Shown here in pieces: positions 24,685-36,401 of a DNA stretch of 64,000 nt. The stretch lies in contig NZ_JAMOIC010000005.1 in the NCBI RefSeq assembly GCF_024448895.1, positions 62,001-126,000 on the forward strand, given 5' to 3'. The first letter of the stretch is position 1. Each line of letters begins with the position of its first letter. The translations under genes were made by a program, and so were the position numbers. This DNA is from Stutzerimonas stutzeri (GTDB lineage Bacteria > Pseudomonadota > Gammaproteobacteria > Pseudomonadales > Pseudomonadaceae). The notes under the pieces were generated by a model. The model was not told where the DNA came from and did not search any database. It was given only the letters and a program-made list of their open reading frames with translations.

Positions 24685-26061
24685 TCAGACGGTATGCAGG
24701 TACCAGTTGTACTCAAGGTCGGAGATGGAGTGTTCGAACTCTTCCAGCTCGCTTTCCTTGCACGCGACAAATATGTCGATGTACGTGGAGTCGATGTAAC
24801 GCGCCATGATCTCGCTGTCATCCAGCTCGCGCAGGGCGTCGCGCAGGTTGGTCGGCAGGCTTTGTTCGACCTGTTCGTAGGAGTTGCCCTCGATCGGCTC
24901 GTCCGGTGCGATCTTGTTGGTCAGCCCGTGGTGGATACCCGCCAGCACGCTGGCCAGCAGCAGGTACGGGTTTGCGTCGGCGCCCGCCACGCGGTGCTCG
25001 ATGCGCACGGAGTCCGAGCTCTCGGTCGGCACGCGTAGCGCTACGGTGCGGTTGTCCAGGCCCCAGCAGGGTGCGTTAGGCACGTAAAACTGCGCGCCGA
25101 AACGCCGATAGGAGTTCACGTTCGGGCAGAGGAAGGCCATGGATGCGGCCATGGTCTGCTGAATCCCGCCGATGGCATGACGCAGCGTTTCGCTTTCCAG
25201 CGGTTTATCCGTGGCGAAAATGTTGTTGCCGTTCTTGTCTAGCAGCGAAATGTGCACGTGCAAGCCGTTACCCGCCTGGCCCGGATAGGGCTTGGCCATG
25301 AAAGTCGTGTCCATTTCATGGTCGTAGGCGATGTTCTTGATCAGGCGCTTGAGCAGTACCGCGTAATCGCAAGCCTTGATCGGGTCGGCGACGTGATGAA
25401 GATTGACTTCGAACTGCGCCGGGGCGCTTTCCTTGACGATGGCATCGGCGGGAATGCCCTGTTCCTTGGCGCCTTCGAGGACGTCCTGCAGACAGTCGAC
25501 ATATTCGTCGAGGTCATCGATCAGATAGACCTGGGTGGAGTGCGGACGCTTGCCGGAAATGGGCGAGCGGGGCGGCTGCGGGCGGCCGTTCACGTTCTCC
25601 TGATCGATCAGGTAGAACTCCAGTTCGAATGCGGCGCAGATGGTCAGGCCCAGCTCATCGAACTTGCTCACAACGCGGCGCAGGACTTCGCGCGGGTCGG
25701 CGAAGAATGGCGACCCGTCGCGCTCGTGCATGGTCATCAGCAATTGCGCAGTAGGGCGCTTCTGCCAGGGTTCGTTGCTCAGGGTATTGGGGATGGGAAA
25801 GCAGGTCCGGTCCGAGTCGCCGATGTCCATGCCAAGACCGGTGCTCTCCACGGTAATGCCATTGATATCGAGGGCAAACAGGGAGGCGGGCAGGTTGATG
25901 CCTTTTTCATACACTTTGTGCAGGCTGGCGCGCTCGATGCGCTTACCCCGGACGACACCGTTCATGTCTGCGATCAGCAGGTCTACGTACTGGACCTCCG
26001 GGTGTTCCTTGAGAAATGCGTTCGCTTCGTTGAGCTGAACGGCACGCGGCGGCGGAAGCAT
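24685..26061 (-). CDS. spuI: Gamma-glutamylpolyamine synthetase SpuI
   Basis: A 458-residue glutamine-synthetase-family ligase that joins glutamate to putrescine or other polyamines with ATP, the first step of the gamma-glutamylation route. GS motifs visible: FELEFYL (metal-binding Glu residues), GNGLHVHISL, RIEHRVAGADANPYLLLAS and a C-terminal ESELEEFE. The opening PRAVQLNEANAFLKEHPEVQ and the DMNGVVRGKRI phrase match what I recall of SpuI. It is divergent from spuA across a 251-base region, as in P. aeruginosa. AAGGTG precedes the ATG at good spacing. Convergent with the phytochrome gene (156 bases between), where only a short GC hairpin (24660-24675) is visible. Confidence 0.92.
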   Translation of the reverse strand: MLPPPRAVQLNEANAFLKEHPEVQYVDLLIADMNGVVRGKRIERASLHKVYEKGINLPASLFALDINGITVESTGLGMDIGDSDRTCFPIPNTLSNEPWQKRPTAQLLMTMHERDGSPFFADPREVLRRVVSKFDELGLTICAAFELEFYLIDQENVNGRPQPPRSPISGKRPHSTQVYLIDDLDEYVDCLQDVLEGAKEQGIPADAIVKESAPAQFEVNLHHVADPIKACDYAVLLKRLIKNIAYDHEMDTTFMAKPYPGQAGNGLHVHISLLDKNGNNIFATDKPLESETLRHAIGGIQQTMAASMAFLCPNVNSYRRFGAQFYVPNAPCWGLDNRTVALRVPTESSDSVRIEHRVAGADANPYLLLASVLAGIHHGLTNKIAPDEPIEGNSYEQVEQSLPTNLRDALRELDDSEIMARYIDSTYIDIFVACKESELEEFEHSISDLEYNWYLHTV

Positions 26062-26226
26062 GATGAAGCACCTTAATTGTTAAAAATTTCAATCATCAAA
26101 CAGCTTGTCTTGGAGTCAATCGAAAAGCCCTGTCGCTGTCAATAGCGCCTCGGAGTGCCCCGTCGAGGCCCACAATGGGCGTTTTTGGGGCGATTCCGGA
26201 GCTAATCGCGATACGCTGACCTGGCT

Positions 26227-26254
26227 TTGCGAAGCGGCAACGGTCGGCTATTGT
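26227..26254 (+). promoter_or_regulatory. Candidate sigma-70 promoter of spuA
   Basis: TTGCGA (26227-26232) and TATTGT (26249-26254) are spaced by 16 bases and lie about 60 bases before spuA. Upstream, a small hairpin GCCCA-CAA-TGGGC followed by G and five T (26168-26186) looks like a terminator in the middle of the spuI/spuA divergent region. Confidence 0.45.
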
Positions 26255-26312
26255 CTATAAAAACGAACAAGACTACTCTCCGACGAGCCCCATCCGGAAA
26301 GACGAGTATCCC

Positions 26313-27059
26313 ATGCCTCGCGTGCCATTGATTGGCGTTTCCGCCTGTACCAGGCAGATCGGCCACCACAGCTTCCAAATCGCCGGCGACAAATACCTGC
26401 GCGCGGCTGCCATAGCCGGCATTCCGTTGGTCATTCCGGCGCTGGGCGATCTGATCGACCCCAGCACACTACTAGATAGCGTAGACGGCCTGCTCTTCAC
26501 CGGCTCGCCGTCCAACGTCGAACCTCATCACTATGGTGGTCCGGCCAGTGCCGAGGGGACACCGCACGATCCTTCTCGCGACAGCCTCACGCTACCGCTG
26601 ATCCGCGCGGCAGTCGATGCCGGGGTGCCGGTCTTCGGCGTCTGCCGAGGCTTTCAGGAAATGAACGTGGCCTTCGGCGGCAGCCTGCACCAGAAGGTGC
26701 ACGAAGCCGGTCCCTACAACGATCACCGCGAGCGCGCCGAGGACCCGGTGGAGGTGCAGTACGGCCTCAGTCATCCCTTGCACGTACAGCCCGGCGGGCT
26801 GCTCGAGCGGCTCGGCCTTCCGCCAACTATCGAGGTCAATTCCGTGCACGGCCAGGGCGTCGAGCGGCTCGGTCACGGCCTGCGCATCGAAGCGCTGGCA
26901 CCGGACGGGCTGATTGAAGCGTTTTCCGTCGAAAGCGCGCAGAGCTTCGCCCTCGGCGTGCAGTGGCATCCGGAGTGGAAGGTGCATGAGCACCCTTATT
27001 ACCTGGCGTTGTTCGAGGGCTTTGCCCGCGCTTGCCAGGAACGCGCAGGACGGCGCTGA
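26313..27059 (+). CDS. spuA: Gamma-glutamyl-GABA hydrolase SpuA (class I amidotransferase)
   Basis: A 248-residue class I glutamine-amidotransferase-like hydrolase (PuuD type) that cleaves gamma-glutamyl-GABA, or related gamma-glutamyl products, to glutamate and GABA in polyamine breakdown. Nucleophile Cys111 lies in FGVCRGFQEMN, and the His219/Glu221 pair in GVQWHPEW completes the triad. GSPSNVEPHHYGG is typical of this subfamily. First gene of the plus-strand spu run; spuB follows 45 bases after its stop. The start has GACGAG upstream. Confidence 0.92.
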   Translation: MPRVPLIGVSACTRQIGHHSFQIAGDKYLRAAAIAGIPLVIPALGDLIDPSTLLDSVDGLLFTGSPSNVEPHHYGGPASAEGTPHDPSRDSLTLPLIRAAVDAGVPVFGVCRGFQEMNVAFGGSLHQKVHEAGPYNDHRERAEDPVEVQYGLSHPLHVQPGGLLERLGLPPTIEVNSVHGQGVERLGHGLRIEALAPDGLIEAFSVESAQSFALGVQWHPEWKVHEHPYYLALFEGFARACQERAGRR

Positions 27060-27104
27060 GCGCGGGCCGGCCCGGCGCTCGTTTCATCAATTTCTGAGGT
27101 CGTT

Positions 27105-28463
27105 ATGTCCAGCAAGCTCGACCAGCTCACCGGCTGGCTGAAAGAACGCAAGATTACCGAGGTTGAGTGCCTGATCAGCGACCTGACCGGCATCGCCCGC
27201 GGCAAGATTTCTCCCACCAACAAGTTTCTCGACGAGAAGGGCATGCGCCTGCCGGAAAGCGTGCTCCTGCAGACCGTCACTGGCGATTACGTCGAGGACG
27301 ACATCTATTACGAGCTGCTCGACCCGGCGGACATCGACATGTTCTGCCGCCCTGATCCCGATGCCGTGTTTCTGGTGCCCTGGGCCATCGAGCCCACCGC
27401 CCAGGTGATCCACGACACCTACGACAAGATGGGCAATCCCATCGAAATCTCGCCGCGCAATATTCTCAAGCGCGTGCTGAAGATGTACGCCGACAAGGGA
27501 TGGCAGCCGATTGTCGCGCCGGAGATGGAGTTCTACCTGACCAAGCGCTGCGAAGACCCTGACCTGCCGTTCCAGCCGCCGATTGGCCGCTCGGGCCGTC
27601 AGGAGACGGGGCGGCAGTCGTTCTCGATCGACGCGGCCAACGAGTTCGATCCGCTGTTCGAGGACATGTATGACTGGTGCGAGGCCCAGGGGCTGGACCT
27701 GGACACGCTGATCCATGAAGAAGGCACCGCGCAGATGGAAATCAACTTCCGTCACGGCGAGGCGCTGCACTTGGCCGACCAGATCCTGGTGTTCAAGCGC
27801 ACCATGCGCGAGGCGGCGCTCAAGCACAACGTCGCCGCCACCTTCATGGCCAAGCCCATGACGGGCGAGCCGGGCAGTGCGATGCACCTTCACCAGAGCG
27901 TTGTGGACCTGGAAACCGGGCGAAATATCTTTTCTAACAGCGACGGCACCATGAGCCAGCTGTTTCTGTATCACGTGGGTGGCTTGCAGAAATACATCCC
28001 CGAGTTGCTGCCGCTGTTCGCGCCAAACGTCAATTCATTCCGCCGCTTCCTGCCGGACACCTCGGCGCCGGTCAACGTGGAGTGGGGCGAGGAGAACCGG
28101 ACGGTGGGCCTGCGCGTGCCGGATTCCGATCCGCAGAACCGCCGGGTCGAGAACCGCCTGCCGGGCGCTGATGCCAACCCGTACCTGGCCATCGCTGCCA
28201 GCCTGCTGTGCGGTTATATCGGCATGGTCGAGGAGCTGACGCCGAGCCAGCCGGTCAAAGGTCGCGGCTACGAGCGCCGCAACCTGCGCCTGCCGTTAAC
28301 GCTGGAGGCCGCGCTGGAGCGAATGGAAAATTGCCGGCAGCTGGAAAAGTACCTGAGCCCGAAATTCATCACCGGCTATGTCGCGGTAAAACGCGCCGAG
28401 CAGGAGAACTATCACCGGGTCATCAGTTCCTGGGAGCGGGAGTTCCTGATGCTCTCGGTGTAA
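27105..28463 (+). CDS. spuB: Gamma-glutamylpolyamine synthetase SpuB
   Basis: A 452-residue glutamine-synthetase-family ligase, paralogous to SpuI. GS signatures: CLISDLTGIARGKISPT in the beta-grasp part, EMEFYLTKRC (metal ligands), PGSAMHLHQSVVDL, and RRVENRLPGADANPYLAIAAS in the catalytic barrel. It has been linked to gamma-glutamylation of polyamines (PauA-type enzymes), with substrate preference not readable here. TGAGGT precedes the ATG. A repeated element fills most of the 179-base gap to spuC. Confidence 0.92.
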   Translation: MSSKLDQLTGWLKERKITEVECLISDLTGIARGKISPTNKFLDEKGMRLPESVLLQTVTGDYVEDDIYYELLDPADIDMFCRPDPDAVFLVPWAIEPTAQVIHDTYDKMGNPIEISPRNILKRVLKMYADKGWQPIVAPEMEFYLTKRCEDPDLPFQPPIGRSGRQETGRQSFSIDAANEFDPLFEDMYDWCEAQGLDLDTLIHEEGTAQMEINFRHGEALHLADQILVFKRTMREAALKHNVAATFMAKPMTGEPGSAMHLHQSVVDLETGRNIFSNSDGTMSQLFLYHVGGLQKYIPELLPLFAPNVNSFRRFLPDTSAPVNVEWGEENRTVGLRVPDSDPQNRRVENRLPGADANPYLAIAASLLCGYIGMVEELTPSQPVKGRGYERRNLRLPLTLEAALERMENCRQLEKYLSPKFITGYVAVKRAEQENYHRVISSWEREFLMLSV

Positions 28464-28471
28464 AGAACAGC

Positions 28472-28614
28472 CGTAGGGTGGATGGCGATCTTTTCATCCA
28501 CCATGGCTCTGTTCGGTGGGACGCTACCCGGTGGAACGCCACCTGGTGGATCGATGAAGCGTGATCCACCCTACGTTTGGCTGGAGGCTTCGGGTGGATG
28601 AGCTATTCATCCAT
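28472..28614. repeat. Composite inverted-repeat element between spuB and spuC
   Basis: Outer 12-base arms CGTAGGGTGGAT (28472-28483) and ATCCACCCTACG (28564-28575) are perfect inverses. Inside, GTGGATG and CATCCAC form a small stem, and a further stem GGATGA/TCATCC lies downstream (about 28594-28613). I recall GTAGGGTGGAT elements as scattered non-coding repeats in P. stutzeri-group genomes. It splits the spu operon between spuB and spuC and could stabilise or end the upstream message. Confidence 0.65.
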
Positions 28615-28642
28615 CGAAAATCACGGATACAAGAGGTGACTG

Positions 28643-30001
28643 ATGAGCGATTCGCAAACCCTGCAATGGCAAGCCCTGAGCCGTGACCATCACCTGCCGC
28701 CGTTCACCGATTTCAAAGCGCTGAACGCCAAGGGCACGCGCATCATTACACGGGGCGAAGGCGTCTATCTCTGGGACAGCGAGGGCCACAAGATCCTCGA
28801 TGCCATGGCCGGGCTATGGTGCGTCAACCTAGGCTATGGGCGTGAAGAACTGGTTGAGGCGGCAACAAAGCAGATGCGTGAACTGCCGTACTACAACCTG
28901 TTTTTCCAGACGGCACACCCTCCGGCGCTCGCGCTGGCAAAGGCGATCGCCGAGATTGCACCGGAAGGCATGAACCACGTGTTTTTCACCGGCTCTGGCT
29001 CGGAAGCGAACGACACTGTGCTGCGGATGGTGCGCCATTACTGGGCAATCAAGGGCCAGCCACAGAAGAAAGTGGTGATCGGGCGCTGGAACGGTTACCA
29101 CGGCTCGACCATCGCGGGTGCCAGCCTTGGCGGCATGAAGGCGATGCACGAGCAGGGCGACGGCCCTATTCCGGGGATCGAGCACATCGACCAGCCCTAC
29201 TGGTTCGGCGAGGGGGGCGACATGGACCCCGAGGAATTCGGTGTTCGCGTTGCCCAGCAGCTGGAGCAGAAGATTCTCGAAGTCGGCGAAGACAAGGTCG
29301 CCGCCTTTATCGCCGAGCCGATCCAGGGTGCCGGCGGCGTGATCATTCCGCCGGACAGCTATTGGCCGAAGATTCGCGAAATCCTGGCCCGCTACGACAT
29401 CCTGTTCATCGCTGACGAAGTGATCTGTGGCTTCGGCCGCACCGGCGAGTGGTTCGGCAGCGATTATTACGGCAACGCACCGGACCTGATGCCTATCGCC
29501 AAAGGTCTGACCTCCGGTTACCTGCCCATGGGCGGCGTTGTGGTGCGCGACGAAGTGGTGCACACGCTCAACGAAGGTGGCGAGTTCTACCACGGCTTCA
29601 CCTATTCCGGGCACCCCGTAGCTGCCGCAGTGGCGCTGGAGAACATTCGCATCCTGCGCGAGGAGAAGATCGTCGAGCGGGTCAAGAACAAGACGGCACC
29701 CTATTTGCAATCTCGCTGGCGAGAGCTGGTCGAGCACCCGCTTGTAGGCCAAGCGCGTGGCGTCGGCATGCTCGGCGCGTTGGAACTGGTGAAGAACAAG
29801 AAAACCCGCGAGCGGTTTGCCGATCCGGGCGTCGGCATGATCTGCCGCGAACACTGCTTCCGTAACGGCCTGGTGATGCGAGCCGTAGGCGACACCATGA
29901 TCATTTCGCCGCCTCTGGTGATCAATGAGGAGCAGATTGACGAGCTGATCAGCAAGGTTCGTCTCTGTCTGGACGCTACGGCAAAAGACGCGTTGGGGTG
30001 A
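28643..30001 (+). CDS. spuC: Polyamine:pyruvate aminotransferase SpuC
   Basis: A 452-residue class III (omega) aminotransferase that moves the amino group of putrescine or cadaverine to pyruvate, giving the aminoaldehyde and alanine. PLP-binding Lys287 lies in [16 protein letters not shown], Asp258 in [16 protein letters not shown] holds the pyridine nitrogen, and GSGSEAND binds the phosphate. AGAGGTGACTG is its ribosome binding site. It is separated from spuD by 244 bases, with inverted arms GTTCCTG and CAGGAAC at 30018-30048 just after the stop codon. Confidence 0.95.
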   Translation: MSDSQTLQWQALSRDHHLPPFTDFKALNAKGTRIITRGEGVYLWDSEGHKILDAMAGLWCVNLGYGREELVEAATKQMRELPYYNLFFQTAHPPALALAKAIAEIAPEGMNHVFFTGSGSEANDTVLRMVRHYWAIKGQPQKKVVIGRWNGYHGSTIAGASLGGMKAMHEQGDGPIPGIEHIDQPYWFGEGGDMDPEEFGVRVAQQLEQKILEVGEDKVAAFIAEPIQGAGGVIIPPDSYWPKIREILARYDILFIADEVICGFGRTGEWFGSDYYGNAPDLMPIAKGLTSGYLPMGGVVVRDEVVHTLNEGGEFYHGFTYSGHPVAAAVALENIRILREEKIVERVKNKTAPYLQSRWRELVEHPLVGQARGVGMLGALELVKNKKTRERFADPGVGMICREHCFRNGLVMRAVGDTMIISPPLVINEEQIDELISKVRLCLDATAKDALG

Positions 30002-30038
30002 GTACCTGCCGGGCTGTGTTCCTGGCTGCCTGGGCTAG

Positions 30039-31343
<1,305 letters not shown>

Positions 31344-31546
31344 TCGGGCCGAGCCGATTTCAAACGGATCCTCTTCGGGACTGCTTGGATCGGCTTTCAT
31401 GACTTAAAGGCGCTATGTCCGGAGCTGAACGAGTGGCACGCGATCCGTACGTAGCGCTCCTAGAACCATGGCATTACCGTTCGTTGCATTCTGCCTGTTG
31501 ATTTTTAGAGGTTTTTCCAATAAACAGCCCGCCTTTCGCCCGCTGA

Positions 31547-32662
<1,116 letters not shown>

Positions 32663-32762
32663 CTATACAGGCCGAGGCGAGCATCTACATGCCGCCCCGG
32701 CCACCAAACGATGATGTCCCCCGGCACTGTCCGGGCCCTTAATTTCAATCGGGAGTTCGCGC

Positions 32763-33914
32763 ATGGCCGTTGCCTCCAGCGCCTACAAAAAGGCCCTCTC
32801 CGGTGAGAGCCAGAACAAGCAGGTGCTGCTGAAGATCGACCGCGTCACCAAGAAGTTCGACGAAACGGTCGCGGTCGATGATGTCTCGCTGAGCATCCAT
32901 CAGGGCGAAATCTTTGCGCTGCTTGGCGGTTCCGGCTCGGGCAAATCGACCCTGCTGCGCATGCTCGCAGGGTTCGAGCGGCCAACCGAGGGGCGGATAT
33001 TCCTCGACGGTCAGGACATCACCGATATGCCGCCCTACGAGCGGCCGATCAACATGATGTTCCAGTCCTACGCGCTGTTTCCGCACATGACCGTGGAGCA
33101 GAACATCGCCTTTGGTCTCAAGCAGGACGGTCTGCCGAAGGATGAGGTGCAGGCGCGTGTGAACGAGATGCTCGGCCTGGTGCAAATGAGCCAGTACGCC
33201 AAGCGCAAGCCGCATCAGCTGTCCGGTGGGCAGCGCCAGCGTGTGGCACTGGCGCGCTCGCTGGCCAAGCGTCCGAAGCTGTTGCTGCTCGATGAGCCCA
33301 TGGGCGCCCTGGACAAGAAGCTGCGCTCGCAGATGCAGCTGGAGCTGGTGCAGATCATCGAGCGCGTCGGCGTGACCTGCGTGATGGTGACCCACGACCA
33401 GGAAGAGGCCATGACCATGGCCGAGCGCATCGCCATCATGCATCTGGGCTGGATTGCCCAGGTCGGCAGCCCGATGGACATCTACGAGACGCCGGCAAGC
33501 CGTCTGGTATGCGAATTCATCGGCAACGTCAACCTGTTCGACGGCGAGCTGATCGAGGACATGGGCGACCACGCCGTCATCGCCAGCCCAGGCCTTGAGA
33601 ACCCGATCTACGTTGGCCACGGCATCAGTACCCGCGCGCAGGACAAACAGATCACCTACGCGATCCGTCCGGAAAAGCTGCTGATCGGAACCGAACTGCC
33701 GGAACTGGAGCGTCCCGGCTACAACTGGGCCAAGGGTGTCGTGCACGACATCGCCTACCTGGGCGGGCATTCGGTCTACTACATCAAGCTGCCGTCCGGC
33801 GGCGTGTTGCAGGCCTTCATGGCCAACGCCGAACGTCACGTGAAGCTGCCGACCTGGGAGGAAGAGGTGTTCGTCTACTGGTGGGACGACAGCGGCGTGG
33901 TGCTGCAGGCATGA
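32763..33914 (+). CDS. spuF: Polyamine ABC transporter ATPase SpuF
   Basis: A 383-residue ATPase of the PotA/PotG kind. Walker A GGSGSGKST at 55-63, Q-loop in MMFQSYALFPHMT, signature LSGGQRQRVALARSL, Walker B LLLLDEPMGALD and switch His in VTHDQEEAM. The C-terminal 120 residues form the TOBE regulatory domain (YAIRPEKLLIG). GGGAG precedes the start. It powers uptake with SpuG and SpuH, and its stop overlaps the spuG start (ATGA). Confidence 0.95.
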   Translation: MAVASSAYKKALSGESQNKQVLLKIDRVTKKFDETVAVDDVSLSIHQGEIFALLGGSGSGKSTLLRMLAGFERPTEGRIFLDGQDITDMPPYERPINMMFQSYALFPHMTVEQNIAFGLKQDGLPKDEVQARVNEMLGLVQMSQYAKRKPHQLSGGQRQRVALARSLAKRPKLLLLDEPMGALDKKLRSQMQLELVQIIERVGVTCVMVTHDQEEAMTMAERIAIMHLGWIAQVGSPMDIYETPASRLVCEFIGNVNLFDGELIEDMGDHAVIASPGLENPIYVGHGISTRAQDKQITYAIRPEKLLIGTELPELERPGYNWAKGVVHDIAYLGGHSVYYIKLPSGGVLQAFMANAERHVKLPTWEEEVFVYWWDDSGVVLQA

Positions 33915-34807
33915 GGCGCTCGCCCTTGAATACCGGGCGCCGGTTGGTCATCGGCGTACCCTTCATTTGGCTGATGCTGTTCTTCCTGCTGCCGTTTGCC
34001 ATCGTGCTGAAGATCAGTTTCTCCGAAGCCGATGTGGCTATTCCGCCTTACACGGACATCTTCGCCTATGCCGATCAGCAGTTGCAGGTGCTGATCAACC
34101 TCGGTAACTACATTTTCCTCAGCGAAGACGATCTGTATTGGGCCGCTTATGCTGGCTCCTTGAAGATCGCCTTCTTCAGCACACTTATCTGCCTGCTGGT
34201 CGGCTACCCGATGGCCTATGCCATCGCGCGAGCACGCAAGGACCTACAGACGGTGCTGCTGCTGCTGATCATGATGCCGACCTGGACCGCCATTCTGATC
34301 CGCGTCTACGCCTGGATGGGCATCCTCAGCAGCAACGGTATCCTGAACGGCTTGCTCCAGGGCATGGGCCTGATCGACTCGCCGTTACAAATACTCAACA
34401 CCGATCTGGCGGTGTATATCGGCGTGGTTTATTCGTATCTGCCGTTCATGATCCTGCCGCTGTACGCCAATCTGGTGAAGCACGACCTGAGCCTGCTCGA
34501 GGCCGCGTCTGATCTGGGTGCCAGCAATTACAGCGCGTTCTGGAAGATCACCGTGCCGCTGTCGAAGAACGGCATCATCGCCGGCTGCATGCTTGTGTTC
34601 ATACCGGTTGTGGGTGAATTCGTCATCCCTGAGCTGCTTGGTGGGCCTGAAACGCTGATGATCGGCAAGGTGCTCTGGCAGGAGTTCTTCAACAACCGCG
34701 ACTGGCCGGTGGCCTCGGCGTTGGCCGTGGTGATGCTGGCGATCCTGCTGGTACCGATCATCTTGTTCAACCGCAACCAAACCAAGGAACTGGAGGGCAA
34801 GCTATGA
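33911..34807 (+). CDS. spuG: Polyamine ABC transporter permease SpuG
   Basis: A 298-residue inner-membrane permease with about six membrane helices (first at about residues 14-34) and the EAA loop LLEAASDLGASNYSAFWKITVPLSKNG that contacts the ATPase. The ATG at 33911 overlaps the spuF stop and was preferred to an in-frame ATG 30 bases upstream inside spuF. PotB/PotH family. It forms the channel with SpuH. Confidence 0.95.
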   Translation: MRRSPLNTGRRLVIGVPFIWLMLFFLLPFAIVLKISFSEADVAIPPYTDIFAYADQQLQVLINLGNYIFLSEDDLYWAAYAGSLKIAFFSTLICLLVGYPMAYAIARARKDLQTVLLLLIMMPTWTAILIRVYAWMGILSSNGILNGLLQGMGLIDSPLQILNTDLAVYIGVVYSYLPFMILPLYANLVKHDLSLLEAASDLGASNYSAFWKITVPLSKNGIIAGCMLVFIPVVGEFVIPELLGGPETLMIGKVLWQEFFNNRDWPVASALAVVMLAILLVPIILFNRNQTKELEGKL

Positions 34808-35700
34808 AGCGCTACAGTTTCTCAAATGTGATTCTGGTGCTCGGGTTGCTGTTCATCTACCTGCCGATGGTGCTGTTGGTCGTCTACTCGTTCAACGCCT
34901 CGCGGCTGGTAACGGTTTGGGGTGGCTGGTCACTGAAGTGGTACGCCGGCCTGCTGGACAACAGCCAGCTCATGGGCGCTGTGATGCGCTCCCTGGAGAT
35001 TGCGCTGTACACGGCAGTGACAGCGGTGGTGCTGGGAACCATGGCGGCGTTCGTGCTGACCCGGATTCCCAACTTCCGTGGGCGCACGCTGTTCGGTGGG
35101 CTGGTAACGGCGCCGTTGGTCATGCCGGAGGTCATCACCGGTCTGTCGTTGCTGCTGTTGTTCGTGGCAATGGCCCAGCTGATCGGCTGGCCGGCACAGC
35201 GCGGCATCGTCACCATCTGGATCGCGCACACCACCTTCTGCTCGGCCTACGTCGCGGTGGTGGTGATGGCGCGGTTGCGTGAGCTCGACCAGTCCATCGA
35301 GGAAGCCGCTATGGACCTCGGTGCACGACCTTGGAAGGTCTTCTTCCTGATCACCATGCCGATGATCGCGCCGTCACTGGCGGCCGGCGGCATGCTGTCA
35401 TTCGCACTGTCGCTGGACGATCTGGTGCTCGCCAGCTTCGTCTCGGGCCCGGGTTCGACCACGCTGCCGATGGAGATATTTTCCGCGGTCAGGCTGGGTG
35501 TTAAACCGGAAATCAACGCGGTGGCGAGCCTGATTCTGCTGGTGGTGTCGCTGGCGACCTTTATCGCCTGGTACATCAGCCGTCGTGCCGAAAAGCGCCG
35601 CGTCCGCGCGATGCGTCAGGCCATGGATGACGGCGCCAATCAGAACTGGGCCCCGGGGGTCGAGAAGACAATCGCCACTCCGCCTTCGGCGCATAGCTGA
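34804..35700 (+). CDS. spuH: Polyamine ABC transporter permease SpuH
   Basis: A 298-residue inner-membrane permease of the PotC/PotI family with about six membrane helices and the EAA loop IEEAAMDLGARPWKVFFLITMPMIAPS. It overlaps spuG by four bases (ATGA). The C-terminal tail is basic, then Ala/Pro-rich. It is the last gene of the spu run, followed by the palindromic hairpin at 35708-35725. Confidence 0.95.
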   Translation: MKRYSFSNVILVLGLLFIYLPMVLLVVYSFNASRLVTVWGGWSLKWYAGLLDNSQLMGAVMRSLEIALYTAVTAVVLGTMAAFVLTRIPNFRGRTLFGGLVTAPLVMPEVITGLSLLLLFVAMAQLIGWPAQRGIVTIWIAHTTFCSAYVAVVVMARLRELDQSIEEAAMDLGARPWKVFFLITMPMIAPSLAAGGMLSFALSLDDLVLASFVSGPGSTTLPMEIFSAVRLGVKPEINAVASLILLVVSLATFIAWYISRRAEKRRVRAMRQAMDDGANQNWAPGVEKTIATPPSAHS

Positions 35701-35707
35701 CGAAATA

Positions 35708-35725
35708 GGCGGCGATATCGCCGCC
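35708..35725. terminator. Palindromic hairpin between convergent genes
   Basis: A perfect 18-base palindrome (GGCGGCG, ATAT, CGCCGCC) starts eight bases after spuH and ends just before the stop of the convergent thioredoxin-like gene. It lacks T-runs, so the terminator role is inferred from position. Confidence 0.45.
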
Positions 35726-35728
35726 CAT

Positions 35729-36316
35729 TCAGTCTCCGGCAGGCTTGCGATCGCCCCAGTCACAGAAACACCCTACCGCGAGCGAGTGCGTGGCATTGAC
35801 CTGACGCCCAGCCAGCACTGCTTCGAGGATGGGCTCGATGAAGCTGTTGCTGGAATTGCACACCGCGCCTTCGCTGTACGGTCCGATGTAGACCAGCTGA
35901 CCACTCGCATCCCAGATCCCCACCGCCGGGCTGGCAGGCAGGCTTGCGGCGCCAGGTACGGCGTCGAGGCTCTCCAGGCCGGCCAGCTGGCCGGGCAACT
36001 GCCCGCGGGTACCCGGTTTTTGCATTGCGTAGAAGCTGACGCCTTGGGTAGCGAAGCGTTGCATCAGTTCAGCCAGGTGCTGCTGGTTGCCAGCGTTGCA
36101 CGGGCACGCAGGGTCCCAGAAGTGCACCAGGCGCACCGGTCCATGGCCGCTCAGCGCTTCGGGCAGTGCCAGGTTATCGCCGGAGAACAACTCGGCGCGT
36201 TCGCCTTCGAACGTGCGCAGGTAGCGCGCTTCGAACCACCAGAATGCGGCAAGCATTGCGCCGCCCCAGACCAACGCGATGAGTGCTGCGATTAGATATT
36301 TTCTGCGTACGGACAT
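35729..36316 (-). CDS. Membrane-anchored thioredoxin-like protein (DUF6436-like)
   Basis: A 195-residue protein with an N-terminal membrane helix (about 8-28), the rest outside the cytoplasm. Residues 61-78 (VRLVHFWDPACPCNAGNQ) look like a thioredoxin-fold active-site turn in which CPC (Cys71, Cys73) replaces the usual CxxC. A later GIWDASGQLVYIGPYSEG matches the central thioredoxin strand pair. There are further cysteines near the C-terminus (VCNSSNSF and GCFCDWGD). I believe Pseudomonas proteins of this kind are filed under DUF6436. The ATG at 36316 was chosen because AAGAG precedes it and the helix begins at once; an in-frame ATG at 36403 overlaps the divergent hydrolase start. Redox activity is inference. 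Confidence 0.8.
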   Translation of the reverse strand: MSVRRKYLIAALIALVWGGAMLAAFWWFEARYLRTFEGERAELFSGDNLALPEALSGHGPVRLVHFWDPACPCNAGNQQHLAELMQRFATQGVSFYAMQKPGTRGQLPGQLAGLESLDAVPGAASLPASPAVGIWDASGQLVYIGPYSEGAVCNSSNSFIEPILEAVLAGRQVNATHSLAVGCFCDWGDRKPAGD

Positions 36317-36401
36317 GGTGGGCTCTTCAAATGATGCGCCAGCTTGCCACGTAGCGACCCAGAGCTGAATATCCCCAACAAACCAAGCCAGAAAACCCTT
36401 C

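Noticed and set aside
32745-33839. 364-codon minus-strand frame over spuF
   Set aside because: His-, Gln- and Leu-rich shadow of a clear ABC ATPase.
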